DNA of 51,739 nt from an uncultured bacterium (GTDB taxonomy: Bacteria; Cyanobacteriota; Vampirovibrionia; Gastranaerophilales; Gastranaerophilaceae), in the NCBI GenBank assembly GCA_949296355.1, contig CASFPS010000012.1, positions 1 to 51,739 on the forward strand, written 5' to 3'. Of this stretch, positions 15,687 through 24,594 are shown piece after piece (position 1 is the first letter of the stretch; each line of letters begins with the position of its first letter). Under the pieces are notes generated by a model. It was not told the origin of the DNA, searched no databases, and saw only the letters and a list, made by a program, of their open reading frames with translations. A program made the translations under genes and the position numbers.

Positions 15687-16259
15687 ATGAACGATATTTT
15701 AAATTCTCTGGACGACGAAAAACAGCCTTCCATTATGGTTCCGATTGGTGATATGGATACAGCTGAACAATCGCCCGATACGGTTGATGAGCTTGCAATG
15801 GAATTAGCGACAATAAAGCAGCCGGCGAAGAGAATAGCGATAATCGGTTCCAGAAACCTTGCCATTACTCACCAGCAGATGATTGAAACTCTTACAACCG
15901 CTCTTGTAAGGCAGGGTAACACCATTATAACATCAGGAGGTTCTTGCGGTACTAACGCTGCTGCTATTCGCGGTGCTATGAAATCTAATCCTGATAAATT
16001 GAAAGTTATTTTACCCCAGACAATAGGTCAGCAGCCTTCTGATGTTCAGGACCAACTGATAGGCGTTCCTAATATTGTTGAACATGCAGACAGAGCAATG
16101 ATGACTTTAGCAGATGCTTCAAGAGTTTGCAACAGAGAAATTATAGATGATTGCAACCAGTTAATCTGCTTCCTTTCTCATACAAGTAAAACTCTGCATA
16201 CTGCAGTAGAATACGCGGAAGAAAATCACAAAGTAGTTACAGTATTTTATTTAGATTAG
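15687..16259 (+). CDS. DprA-like SLOG/Rossmann domain protein
   Basis: A 190-aa protein with an acidic N-terminal tail followed by a Rossmann fold: RIAIIGSRNLAIT, then ITSGGSCGTNAAAIRGAM, the signature of DprA/LOG-like proteins. It corresponds to the short proteins annotated in cyanobacteria as DNA recombination-mediator protein A, but lacks the winged-helix and SAM-like domains of full DprA. It might bind nucleotides or single-stranded DNA and load RecA; this is inferred. The ATG at 15687 is chosen for the AAAGGTGG site just upstream, not the ATA-rich extension from 15621. Divergent from pcrA. Confidence 0.75.
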   Translation: MNDILNSLDDEKQPSIMVPIGDMDTAEQSPDTVDELAMELATIKQPAKRIAIIGSRNLAITHQQMIETLTTALVRQGNTIITSGGSCGTNAAAIRGAMKSNPDKLKVILPQTIGQQPSDVQDQLIGVPNIVEHADRAMMTLADASRVCNREIIDDCNQLICFLSHTSKTLHTAVEYAEENHKVVTVFYLD

Positions 16260-16316
16260 AAAATAATTTAGTACATAGTACAAATTATTTTTCTTGTTAT
16301 TAGAGGTTTTAAAACG

Positions 16317-17486
16317 ATGGATTTAATAAAAAAACTCACCGGTAAAAATTCTGATGAGTACGAGAGCGTCGCAAAACATCTTGTAGATGATTCAGATACA
16401 GAGCTTTTTGCAAAACTGGTTAAGCAGGACGATTTTTTATTTGATTTTGTGAAAAACAATGTCGCAAATAGAATCAAAAATGTTTGCAACAAAGACAATT
16501 ATCTGAATTTAATGAAATTCCTTGATTTTTATTCTCCGTCATACGATACAGTAATTGCTGAAACTTTGTATAATTTTGGCGGAATTGAACTTTTGCCTGC
16601 AATGAAAGAAATTTTTATTAACGGTGAAAACGGAAAAAAAGCTTATGCGGCAAAATATTTTTCTTATGTACCAAAAGAATACCTGAATGAGCTTTTGCCT
16701 GCAATAAGAAAAACTGCAGAATCCGAGTTTGAACCTTTGAGTGCAAATTCTATTGATATTCTTTCAAATATGAAAGATGATGAGTTTAAGAACAACGCAT
16801 TGAAGTTGCTTAATTCGGATGATGAGTTTGAACAATATAACGGTGTTAAATATCTTGTTTCGTACAAAGCAGTTGAAGTATTACCTGAGATTATTGAAGT
16901 TATGAAAAAGTCTTCGCTCTCAGAAAATATTGCCTCTGAAATACCTTATCTTGCGTCTATGGAAGACCTTATAAAAACAGAAGACGGGATTCTGGTTTTG
17001 TGCAACATTGTTAATGCAATTCCGGAAATTATTTCATCATCTGCGGTTCAGGATTATGATTTATTCGGAATTTTTGAAGAATTGTATTTGAATAATTTAA
17101 CAAGTGCTTCTGCCGTTCTTTTAAGACTTGCACAGGATAAGTTTGCAGAACTTGCCGGAAATGATGAATACTTGTATGAGTGTGATAAAAACACAAAAGA
17201 TGAAATCTTTGCTATCAATCAGCTTCTTGTCGGAATCGACAGTTTTAAGCTAAAAAATCTTTTATACGACGAACTCTATGACGGAAGTGATTTTGTATTC
17301 TTTGCCGTTGATTATGTTGATGAGCCGGAAGAGCTGGAAACCCTTCTGGATAGTTCTAACCCTACTTTAATCCTAAAAGTTTTATCAAGACTTAAAGACA
17401 AGGATGAACTTACTGAGGCGCATAAAGAGTTAGCGTTGAAAAATATTAAAAACGACGAGTTAAAACAGATTATCGAAGCTCTATAA
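16317..17486 (+). CDS. Helical-repeat (HEAT-like) hypothetical protein
   Basis: Not assigned to a named family. The 389-aa product is acidic, has no signal peptide or membrane segment, and consists almost wholly of predicted paired helices: blocks such as FEPLSANSIDILSNMKDDEF, KALKLLNSDDEFEQYNGVKY-like and AVEVLPEIIEVMKKSSL recur about every 35-40 residues, suggesting an alpha-solenoid of HEAT type used for protein binding. TTAGAGG precedes the ATG. It follows the DprA-like gene by 57 bases in the same direction and may be cotranscribed. Confidence 0.65.
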   Translation: MDLIKKLTGKNSDEYESVAKHLVDDSDTELFAKLVKQDDFLFDFVKNNVANRIKNVCNKDNYLNLMKFLDFYSPSYDTVIAETLYNFGGIELLPAMKEIFINGENGKKAYAAKYFSYVPKEYLNELLPAIRKTAESEFEPLSANSIDILSNMKDDEFKNNALKLLNSDDEFEQYNGVKYLVSYKAVEVLPEIIEVMKKSSLSENIASEIPYLASMEDLIKTEDGILVLCNIVNAIPEIISSSAVQDYDLFGIFEELYLNNLTSASAVLLRLAQDKFAELAGNDEYLYECDKNTKDEIFAINQLLVGIDSFKLKNLLYDELYDGSDFVFFAVDYVDEPEELETLLDSSNPTLILKVLSRLKDKDELTEAHKELALKNIKNDELKQIIEAL

Positions 17487-17897
17487 GTTATTGTCCGCTA
17501 AAGACTGAGCTGCAATTCTATTTGTTTTGTTAATGGCAGAAATACCTTATTGTAAAAATTAGGCTTCAGCCCGACAATAATTCTTGTGGAGCAAGCTCCA
17601 CACTACTGCTCTGTCGCTGAATATTAACCGAACAATCACCCATCCTAGCCTTCCCTCATATAGGGAAGGAACGCGCGCTGACGCCAAATTAACGTATTCC
17701 CCTCGCCCCTTTGGGAGAGCGGATTTGCGGACTACCTCACTAACGTTCGTGTCGTAGGTCCGCAAATCCGCTTCCCCCGCAAGGGTGGCAAATGCAAGAC
17801 TTGTTTATCAACAATAAATACCTAATTGCGTGTCAGGCTTTGTTTGACAAAAACACCGGTTAGAATGCAGTTCGGGTGAAACCCGACATTACGAGCT
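17487..17897. repeat. Intergenic repeat-rich gap
   Basis: 411 bases with no credible gene. Contains a TGTGGAGCAAGCTCCACA palindrome with its CTACT tail (17585-17606, also at 29410 and 37138), a CTTCCCTCATATAGGGAAGG hairpin near 17651, and a GCGGATTTGCGGAC / GTCCGCAAATCCGC inverted repeat near 17719-17772. GC is higher than in neighbouring genes, as in the other repeat patches. Confidence 0.7.
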
Positions 17898-18182
17898 CTA
17901 TAAGCTATAGCTGCTGTTACCAAGCTCCAGATCCCTGTTAAACTCTCTTACCAGCTCAGACGATACTATCCAGTTGATTTTACCTTCCGGATATTTAATG
18001 AAATGCTTTGCGGCACACAAAGTTGTAACATAGCAGGCATCCAGAATATTCATGTAAGAAATATCAATATCCATCTCTTTGCAATGGTATTTATCAATAT
18101 AAGATGAAATAAAATCAACAGTTTCCTGCGGATTTGACGTATTCGGGGTAAGCGTATCACTCTGGGGTAATAGTTGAATCAT
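17898..18182 (-). CDS. Small STAS-like protein (tentative)
   Basis: A 94-aa protein starting MIQLLPQS, chosen because AAGGA precedes this ATG; the longer frame from 18200 lacks one. The centre, MDIDISYMNILDACYVTTLC followed by AAKHFIKYPEGKINW, has the strand-helix-strand rhythm and DxxxMNxxDA pattern seen in STAS-like domains, which bind partner proteins or anti-sigma kinases. No phosphorylatable serine can be assigned, and no anti-sigma factor is adjacent. The gene diverges from kdsC. Family call is tentative. Confidence 0.5.
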   Translation of the reverse strand: MIQLLPQSDTLTPNTSNPQETVDFISSYIDKYHCKEMDIDISYMNILDACYVTTLCAAKHFIKYPEGKINWIVSSELVREFNRDLELGNSSYSL

Positions 18183-18303
18183 GTATATTTTCCTTAACAA
18201 TATTTCTAACGGCAGAATTTAGAGAAAATTAAATCGTTTTTTTATTAAATCCTGCAAACGGATGAAATTTTATTATATAATTAATTCAAAAGGAGAGTTT
18301 GGT

Positions 18304-18846
18304 ATGACAAAAGAAAATGCGCTTGAGGCAGCAAAAAAGATTAAAATGCTGGTGTTTGATGTAGACGGGGTTATGACTGACGGAAGCATTACTTATGACG
18401 AAAACGGTGTTGAGTATAAGACTTTTAACGCAAAAGACGGGCATGGCGTAATAAGGATGCGCAATTCAGGTTTTATAACCGCAATAATTACCGCAAGAAA
18501 CAACGGAACAGTGCAGCATAGAGCCAAAAACCTTAATTTTACGGAACTTTATCAGGGGAGAAAATACAAATTGCCGGCTCTGGAAGAACTTATGGAAAAA
18601 TACGACCTGAAATACGAAAACGTTTCCTATATGGGTGACGATCTCCCTGATATTTGTATATTGGAAAAAGTCGGTCTTGCCTGCTGTCCGGCGGATGCTG
18701 TCAAAGAAGTGCAGGAGATTTGTAATTTTAAATCCTCTTTTGGCGGCGGAAAAGGCGCTGTAAGAGAACTTTGTGATTTTATTCTTGATGCTCAGGGAAT
18801 AGAAAAAGAATATATTGTTGCAGAAGGCTCCGGAGCAAAGGGGTAA
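18304..18846 (+). CDS. kdsC: KDO 8-phosphate phosphatase (HAD superfamily)
   Basis: Hydrolyses KDO 8-phosphate to KDO, the step after KdsA. HAD motif I is VFDVDGVMTDG with nucleophile Asp and acid/base Asp, motif II IITARNN, the Lys is in GRKYKLPALEEL and motif IV is MGDDLPDICIL. No cap domain, as expected for the tetrameric C0-type KdsC. Length 180 aa is normal. AGGAGAG eight bases upstream fixes the ATG at 18304. kdsA lies 7 kb away in the same orientation, not in the same operon. Three GGGGTAAA microrepeats follow the stop, then a strong terminator. Confidence 0.93.
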   Translation: MTKENALEAAKKIKMLVFDVDGVMTDGSITYDENGVEYKTFNAKDGHGVIRMRNSGFITAIITARNNGTVQHRAKNLNFTELYQGRKYKLPALEELMEKYDLKYENVSYMGDDLPDICILEKVGLACCPADAVKEVQEICNFKSSFGGGKGAVRELCDFILDAQGIEKEYIVAEGSGAKG

Positions 18847-18873
18847 AGGGGTAAAGGGTCAGGTAAATATAAG

Positions 18874-18912
18874 AAAAGTCGGGTCAGATATTAATTATCT
18901 GACCCGACTTTT
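18874..18912. terminator. Strong bidirectional terminator
   Basis: Perfect 17-bp stem AAAAGTCGGGTCAGATA / TATCTGACCCGACTTTT with a TTAAT loop, serving both kdsC and the convergent 18916-20427 gene. Confidence 0.9.
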
Positions 18913-18915
18913 GAA

Positions 18916-20427
18916 TTAATAAGAATTTTCCAGATATTCAAAATAAGCTTTTTGCATTTCTTCTCTTACCTGCTTATCAAATTCCTGAAGCACCTCGCGT
19001 ATGATAATTATACCAGCGTCATTAGGCTCAAGTGCCTCACCGGATTTGAACGAAGAAACAATATTGTTAAATACTTGATTGAATTCTTCTGACGGCATTA
19101 AACCATATCTGTGCCCCAGCACTTTTCTCAGGTATTCTGCATATTTATCAATATATTCAACGGCTTCATCTTTATTATCGACTAAAGAACCGGAGCTGCC
19201 TTTAACCATTTCCAAAAGCCGTTTCAATTCTTTTTCTTCTTCTGTCAGGAAGTAATCGGCTGTATTCAGAAGATATCCGCCTTCATCAAGATAGATACTG
19301 TAATCAGGGTTATTTCCCGTACCTATAGTAACATAATTTAATTTGGTTTTATCAGGATCCTCAGTTTTTTCAGAATCTTCGGTTTTGTCAGACATTTCAA
19401 ACAAGTCCAGATACCATCTATCTGTATACGGGGTTTCGGTTTCGGTTTCGGTTTCATTTTCATTAACATGAAGCGGACTTATATTATATAAATCGTCTGT
19501 TTCTTTCTTTGGGTCAGTTTCTTTCTTTGTCAAATCCAGCTGGTCTTTAATGTAGTTTACAAGATCTTCTACTGTTTCCAACGGTTCAGACGGCACTACA
19601 TCTTTAATAGCGTCTATCTGTTTTGCAATCAATATTTGATTATCCTTATCCTCATTCCGCAGCTGGGAAATCAGTTCTTTAACCGCTTGTGTTATAAATT
19701 CGTTCAAGAGTTTATCAGCAGTCTCTTCGTCATATATAAAGCCATACTTTTCAAGCTGCTGCTTCATATACTCTTTCAATTGCGGCTTCATTTTTTCAAG
19801 CTCTGCAAACAAATCGTCCCACCCTCCGGCATCAACATCTGAATCTACATTACTGATGATGTCCAGGTATTTTAGTTCTCTGTTTTCAACTTTATCTTCG
19901 TTATAAAGATCCTCTGCTTTAACATCTTCATCAACACCTACTGATGAGTAATCAAATACAAAATCAGGCTCTTCTACATTCTCAGGTTCCTCCGGTATTA
20001 CAGGTACTTCCGGCTCTTCTACATCTTCCGGTTTCTCCGGTGTTATAGGTACATACGAATCATTAATACCATCAGTGGTATCCGAATCTTCTGTTACGCC
20101 AAGATTTCCTGTCCCGCCGCCATTATCTGTTTCAGGGGTTTCAGGTGCAAAGTAAACAATTGTATAATTATTGCCTTCATAACTATACTTAACAGTGTAT
20201 CCGTTAGCATTTTCAATTAATGAGTAAGAAATTTTCTGTGCTTCCAGCTCTTTTAATGCATCTTTGTCTCCCGCTCCCAAACGCTCATTTACAGAATCAA
20301 TGTCAAATTTAGCAGTTTCAGAAACTTTTTCAACTTTTTGAACTGTCTCAACTGCAAGTTTATAAGGCATTGCAATGTATTCCCTTTTCAACGTCAACAT
20401 CTTGTTTTCATCATAACTTCTTAACAT
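18916..20427 (-). CDS. Large acidic hypothetical protein with Pro/Glu repeats
   Basis: A 503-aa, strongly acidic protein with no signal peptide or membrane helix. Residues ~40-95 form a small alpha/beta region ending in KYSYEGNNYTIVYF; ~95-160 are a disordered linker with repeats of PEKPEDVEEPEVPVIPEEPE type; ~185-290 are long helices (ELEKMKPQLKEYMKQQLEKY); an ETETETETP tract and KTEDSEKTEDPDKTK repeat follow; the C-terminal 120 residues are helical. I do not recognise a family; similar modular acidic proteins are common in gut Melainabacteria, but that is recollection. GAAAGGAG gives a good start. It is followed at 14 bases spacing on the 5' side by the 20442 gene, so the two form a pair. 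Confidence 0.7.
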   Translation of the reverse strand: MLRSYDENKMLTLKREYIAMPYKLAVETVQKVEKVSETAKFDIDSVNERLGAGDKDALKELEAQKISYSLIENANGYTVKYSYEGNNYTIVYFAPETPETDNGGGTGNLGVTEDSDTTDGINDSYVPITPEKPEDVEEPEVPVIPEEPENVEEPDFVFDYSSVGVDEDVKAEDLYNEDKVENRELKYLDIISNVDSDVDAGGWDDLFAELEKMKPQLKEYMKQQLEKYGFIYDEETADKLLNEFITQAVKELISQLRNEDKDNQILIAKQIDAIKDVVPSEPLETVEDLVNYIKDQLDLTKKETDPKKETDDLYNISPLHVNENETETETETPYTDRWYLDLFEMSDKTEDSEKTEDPDKTKLNYVTIGTGNNPDYSIYLDEGGYLLNTADYFLTEEEKELKRLLEMVKGSSGSLVDNKDEAVEYIDKYAEYLRKVLGHRYGLMPSEEFNQVFNNIVSSFKSGEALEPNDAGIIIIREVLQEFDKQVREEMQKAYFEYLENSY

Positions 20428-20441
20428 TCAAATCTCCTTTC

Positions 20442-20723
20442 TTATTTATTAAAGTAATAACTAATATTTTCGGTTTTGCAGACAAAATTTACGACATAGT
20501 TTTTATTTGATTCTCTGATATTTAAAAAACAATCAGGGGCTAGAAAATACGAATTCACACAGCCTTCAATATTCCAGTTATCTTTAATAAAAGATTTGGC
20601 AGAATTAACAGAGGTTAAATCACACATTTTTTCAGCTTTTTTGAGAATGTCTTCAATCTCTTTATTGTTTTTTTCCTCTGACGAGGACAAAATTGAATAA
20701 GTGTTGTAAGAATTAATTTCCAT
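20442..20723 (-). CDS. Hypothetical 93-aa protein upstream of the acidic protein
   Basis: The ATG at 20723 (MEINSYNTYSIL) is preceded by AAAAGGAGT, a strong ribosome site, and is my preferred start. The product is helical, then ends in VNSYFLAPDCFLNIRESNK and a short strand-rich tail; no family recognised. The same frame stays open back to 20954 and would add a membrane segment (ICTIVLSLILTVFMAYYVQY), making a 170-aa anchored protein; that extension is crossed by the palindromic repeat at 20766-20796, so it may be an accident of repeat insertion. It lies 14 bases upstream of the 18916 gene. Confidence 0.55.
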   Translation of the reverse strand: MEINSYNTYSILSSSEEKNNKEIEDILKKAEKMCDLTSVNSAKSFIKDNWNIEGCVNSYFLAPDCFLNIRESNKNYVVNFVCKTENISYYFNK

Positions 20724-20765
20724 AAGACTCCTTTTGGGTTGTATCACTGATGTATAGCTTTTACG

Positions 20766-20796
20766 TAACATTTTGTATAAAATGTTATGCGGAAGA
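20766..20796. repeat. TAACATTTT palindrome, copy 1
   Basis: Arms TAACATTTT / AAAATGTTA around a GTAT core, followed by TGCGGAAGA. The second copy at 20954-20984 has the same arms and the same 3' tail but an ATAC core, the reverse complement. Confidence 0.7.
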
Positions 20797-20953
20797 TATT
20801 GTACATAATAAGCCATAAATACAGTTAAAATGAGACTTAAAACAATTGTACAAATTTGAATATTCTTCATAATATATTTTGTAAATTTTTGTAACGATTT
20901 TCTGAAATACCCTAAAGTTCTGAAAAAATATGCCGTTATATTCAGATATAGCA

Positions 20954-20984
20954 TAACATTTTATACAAAATGTTATGCGGAAGA
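20954..20984. repeat. TAACATTTT palindrome, copy 2 (core inverted)
   Basis: Same 9-bp arms as copy 1 with core ATAC, and the same TGCGGAAGA tail. Lies 157 bases after copy 1. Confidence 0.7.
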
Positions 20985-21081
20985 CTAAAAGATGTAGGGT
21001 TTGAAGGGATAAAGTTAGCTTGACACTTGGGTATACATGTGAGTATTTGTAAATTTTTCTTACAATCGTATATACTCTGTC

Positions 21082-21110
21082 TTGTCGAATACCGGACAAA
21101 AACATATAAT
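21082..21110 (+). promoter_or_regulatory. Promoter of the 21152 gene
   Basis: TTGTCG 21082-21087, 17-base spacer, TATAAT 21105-21110, 41 bases before the start codon. Confidence 0.6.
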
Positions 21111-21151
21111 AGTGTAACAGGTACACTTAGTCGGAATATAGGGGCGGAATA

Positions 21152-23101
21152 TTGAAAATATCTTCTATTAACTCTCAATCGAATTTGTTTAATAATCAGT
21201 ATAAACAAAAAAACGATGAGAAAACTTTAGGCTCACACAATAGCGCTATTAACCGGAATTTAAAAGCAGCAAATCCTTCTTTTAAATCTCTCGGTATGTC
21301 TATGCTCGGTATGTCAAGCTCTATTATGCAGTGGATTGAAAGTAAGGGATATTTAGTCTCCTTCCTTATTCAGGACGGTTTGGGTATGACGGCTCCGCGT
21401 GTTTGGACAGGCTTCCACCGCGATAGAGAAGTTACGGGAGAATACAATATTCAGGAAGGTTTTGAAGTTCTCGGAAGAGAAGGGATAACAGGACCTTACA
21501 TTATAGCGGTTGCTCCGGCTGTTCTTGCTGTTACCGGAAAGTTCTGTAAGTCGACAAATACAAATACAAGACTTATCAAGCGTCTTGGTGAAAATTTCAA
21601 GTCAATGATTTCCAGCCCTGAGTTCGATAAGTCTGTAATGAATGATTCCAAAAAGCTCAGAGAGGAATTCTGTAAATTTAATTTGAGCAAAATATACAGA
21701 GATACTGTTCCGAACGATAAAAATGCGGAAGAGTCTATTAATTATATAGTAAAAGAGTTTGAAAGATACGATTCCGGAGACAAAAAAGTTAAAAAAGAAG
21801 CTCTGGGAAATATTGTTGAAAAATTTAACAACAAAATGGTTGAAAACTCTGACGAGTTGTTTAATGTAAACAAGGTTATCGTAGGCGAAGGCTCTACAAA
21901 AGCAGGTTTTGGCTCTGCCGAAACAATGAGGGCTTTGAAAGATTTCAGCGACGATGCAATCATTAACAATGCTGATTATTCTTCAATTGATGCCCGTGCA
22001 ATAGAAAATATAAAAAACAATTTTGCCGGCAAACGTCTTTTAACAAATATTGCAAATGTTGTGATAACTCTCGGGGGCTTATCAATCCTGCCTAAATTGT
22101 ACGCTCCTTCTAAAGTTTCTCCGGGTGCTAATACAATGAAGCATTTGAAGGAGAAGAAGCAGAAGGAAGAAGCTGCAAAGAAAAATGAGGCTCAAAAAAA
22201 TGAAACGGCTTCAAATCCTAGTTTTCAGGGCAAAGGTATAAATTCAGACGGATTTTTCTCAAAGCTCGGAAATTTCTCGACAAAGAAAATTCCTGAAAAA
22301 TGTCAGGCTCTTCTTGAATATACAGGGTATAATTTCTCAAAAACCACATTTGCGCTTCTTGCAACTTTAGGTTTGTTATGGCCGAGAGGAAAGCACGCCT
22401 GGGAAAGAGCATCTGTCGATGAGAACGGCAAAAAAGATATGACAGAAATTTACGAGATTCTTTTGAGAGATACTGTTTCATCACTCTCTGTTGTATTTGC
22501 AGTACCGATGTTAACCAAGATGCTCGTAAAAAGTTATGAAGATAATGTTGGTTTTGTTCTTACAAACCGAGCTTCCGACGGTAAAAATGCAATTAATAAA
22601 TTTTTGGATGTTATAAATCCGTACAGTGATTTGGAAGTTTTGTCTGTTGCAGATTTAGATGCAATATACGGAAATATTGATTCTAAAGCCAAGCTTATGA
22701 ATTTTGCTAATTTTGTTGACAACAAAGGCGGCGATCTGGAAAAAATTCTTTCTAAATCGGAAAATAAATCACAGATGTTTAATGAAAAAACATTTACGCT
22801 TGATTCAATCAAAGGCTTAACAAAAGAAGAAAAGAATAAGAAAATACTTGATTTGTTTGAAAAATTTGAAGTAACTGATAAGAATGCTAAAAATGAAGTT
22901 ATTTCAAAATTAATGAAAGGTTCCGGCGAGATTAAGCATAACAGAATTGCTAAAATGGCAAGAGGTCTAAACTCGCTTCCGGGATTTATTTCAACCGTAT
23001 TTATTTCTCCGGTAATCTTAGGTATTTTAATTCCTATGCTCACTTACAGTAACACAAGAAGAGCAAATGCCAAGAAAATGGGACTTCCGGAAGATAAATA
23101 A
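21152..23101 (+). CDS. Lineage-specific multi-helix membrane protein (649 aa)
   Basis: Unrecognised outside its likely lineage. TTG start with GGGGCGG upstream. The N-terminus MKISSINSQSNLFNNQ is polar, then NPSFKSLGMSMLGMSS; NPSFQGKG recurs at about residue 352 after a Lys/Glu-rich linker, so the protein may be two similar halves. Hydrophobic segments are seen near 112-128 (GPYIIAVAPAVLAVTG), 295-310, 396-412, 430-452 and a C-terminal pair ending VFISPVILGILIPMLTYSN. The rest is charged helix. The C-terminal arrangement echoes the proteins at 38499 and 39067. An integral membrane or envelope role is likely; substrate and process unknown. Confidence 0.65.
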   Translation: MKISSINSQSNLFNNQYKQKNDEKTLGSHNSAINRNLKAANPSFKSLGMSMLGMSSSIMQWIESKGYLVSFLIQDGLGMTAPRVWTGFHRDREVTGEYNIQEGFEVLGREGITGPYIIAVAPAVLAVTGKFCKSTNTNTRLIKRLGENFKSMISSPEFDKSVMNDSKKLREEFCKFNLSKIYRDTVPNDKNAEESINYIVKEFERYDSGDKKVKKEALGNIVEKFNNKMVENSDELFNVNKVIVGEGSTKAGFGSAETMRALKDFSDDAIINNADYSSIDARAIENIKNNFAGKRLLTNIANVVITLGGLSILPKLYAPSKVSPGANTMKHLKEKKQKEEAAKKNEAQKNETASNPSFQGKGINSDGFFSKLGNFSTKKIPEKCQALLEYTGYNFSKTTFALLATLGLLWPRGKHAWERASVDENGKKDMTEIYEILLRDTVSSLSVVFAVPMLTKMLVKSYEDNVGFVLTNRASDGKNAINKFLDVINPYSDLEVLSVADLDAIYGNIDSKAKLMNFANFVDNKGGDLEKILSKSENKSQMFNEKTFTLDSIKGLTKEEKNKKILDLFEKFEVTDKNAKNEVISKLMKGSGEIKHNRIAKMARGLNSLPGFISTVFISPVILGILIPMLTYSNTRRANAKKMGLPEDK

Positions 23102-23196
23102 GAGTTTTTCCTAATCCTTTAATAGACATGCGTTTCTGTTTGTTGTAGTATTGTTGTGCAGAAGAAATTTCTGCCTGTAAATATTGGGGAGCAAGA

Positions 23197-24573
23197 ATGA
23201 AATTACACAACTCTTACACAAATCAGATAGAAGAATTTAAGCCTATTGAAGAAAACAAAGTTAAAATGTATGTTTGCGGACCAACAGTGTATGATAACGC
23301 ACATTTAGGGCATGCAAGATGCTATATAACCTGGGATGTTTTATACAGATATCTCAAGTTTAAGGGTTATGATGTAACTTATTGCAGAAATGTTACGGAT
23401 GTAGATGATAAAATCCTAAAAAAAGCTGAAAAAGAGGGTAAAACACCTGAGGAGGTTTCTACATACTGGTATAAAAAGTTTTCTGAAAGCATGAAGGCTT
23501 TGAATAATTTGAAGCCTGATATTGAACCTTTTGCAACAAAGACTCTCGGCGAGATGATTGCGATTGTAAAAGAGTTAATAAATAAAGGGTATGCTTACGA
23601 AGCTGACGGTGATGTGTATTTCAGGGTTAAGAAATTCCCGAGATACGGTTATCTTTCAAAGCAGCCGATAGACCAGCTTGAAAGCGGTGCAAGAATTGAA
23701 GTCGGTGAACATAAAGAGGATCCGCTTGATTTTGCACTATGGAAAAGGGATGAAAAGTTCGGATACAATTCTCCCTGGGGTGTCGGACGTCCGGGCTGGC
23801 ATATTGAGTGTTCCGCAATGAGCAGAAAGTATTTGGGAAGGACAATTGATATTCACGCAGGCGGCGCTGATTTGATATTTCCGCATCACGAAAACGAGAT
23901 TGCGCAATCAGAGTGCGCAAACGGATGCAAGTTCGTTAATTACTGGCTGCATAACGGTTTTGTGACAATTAATAAAGAAAAAATGTCAAAATCTCTGGGT
24001 AATTTCCTTACAATAGATGATTTACTCAAGAATTATGACGCTAATACAATAAGATTCTTTATTTTGACAAACCATTACAGAATGCCTGTTGAATTTTCCG
24101 ACGAAGCTTTACAGGCAGCAGCAAACGGAGTTAAAAGAATGCTTAACGCAAAACAGACTCCTGTTGATGAAAATCTTGATATTACTCAATTAGAGGAGTA
24201 TAAAGACTTTGTCTCTGCAATGGATGAGGATTTGAATACATCAAAGGCGCTTGCAGTTCTGTTTGATCTTGCAAACAAAGCAAATAAAGATGTTCCTTAC
24301 GCTTATACTCTTTTGTTTAAGCTTGCTTCAACTTTAGGTTTTACTTTTGAAAAAGCTAAATTGTCAGAAGAAGATTTAAGCAAAAAGCTGGAAGAAATTA
24401 GTACAGAACTCGGCGAAAAATATTCATCAATGGATGAAATTATTGAGAAGAGAAGAATTGCGCGTTCTGAGAAAAACTGGGACATTGCAGACAAAATCAG
24501 AATATCCTTAGACAAAGCCGGAATTATACTAAAAGATTCTAAAGACGGTACCGTTTGGGAACTAAAGGGGTAA
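23197..24573 (+). CDS. cysS: Cysteinyl-tRNA synthetase
   Basis: Class I synthetase that charges tRNA-Cys. HIGH motif HLGH (36-39) follows the zinc ligand Cys27 in YVCGPTVYDNA; further zinc ligands lie in WHIECSAMS and the HAGGADLIFPHHENE helix; the KMSKS loop is KEKMSKSLGNF. The C-terminal region ends with the usual RRIARSEKNWDIADKIR helix and KDGTVWELKG. Length 458 aa is typical. It starts an apparent unit with the SpoIID-like gene and murJ. GGGGAG precedes the ATG. Confidence 0.97.
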   Translation: MKLHNSYTNQIEEFKPIEENKVKMYVCGPTVYDNAHLGHARCYITWDVLYRYLKFKGYDVTYCRNVTDVDDKILKKAEKEGKTPEEVSTYWYKKFSESMKALNNLKPDIEPFATKTLGEMIAIVKELINKGYAYEADGDVYFRVKKFPRYGYLSKQPIDQLESGARIEVGEHKEDPLDFALWKRDEKFGYNSPWGVGRPGWHIECSAMSRKYLGRTIDIHAGGADLIFPHHENEIAQSECANGCKFVNYWLHNGFVTINKEKMSKSLGNFLTIDDLLKNYDANTIRFFILTNHYRMPVEFSDEALQAAANGVKRMLNAKQTPVDENLDITQLEEYKDFVSAMDEDLNTSKALAVLFDLANKANKDVPYAYTLLFKLASTLGFTFEKAKLSEEDLSKKLEEISTELGEKYSSMDEIIEKRRIARSEKNWDIADKIRISLDKAGIILKDSKDGTVWELKG

Positions 24574-24594
24574 AATAGGAGAGTTGTTTTAATT

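Noticed and set aside
20785-21208. Minus-strand ORFs around the palindromic sites
   Set aside because: Composed of repeats and promoter sequence with no ribosome site or domain.
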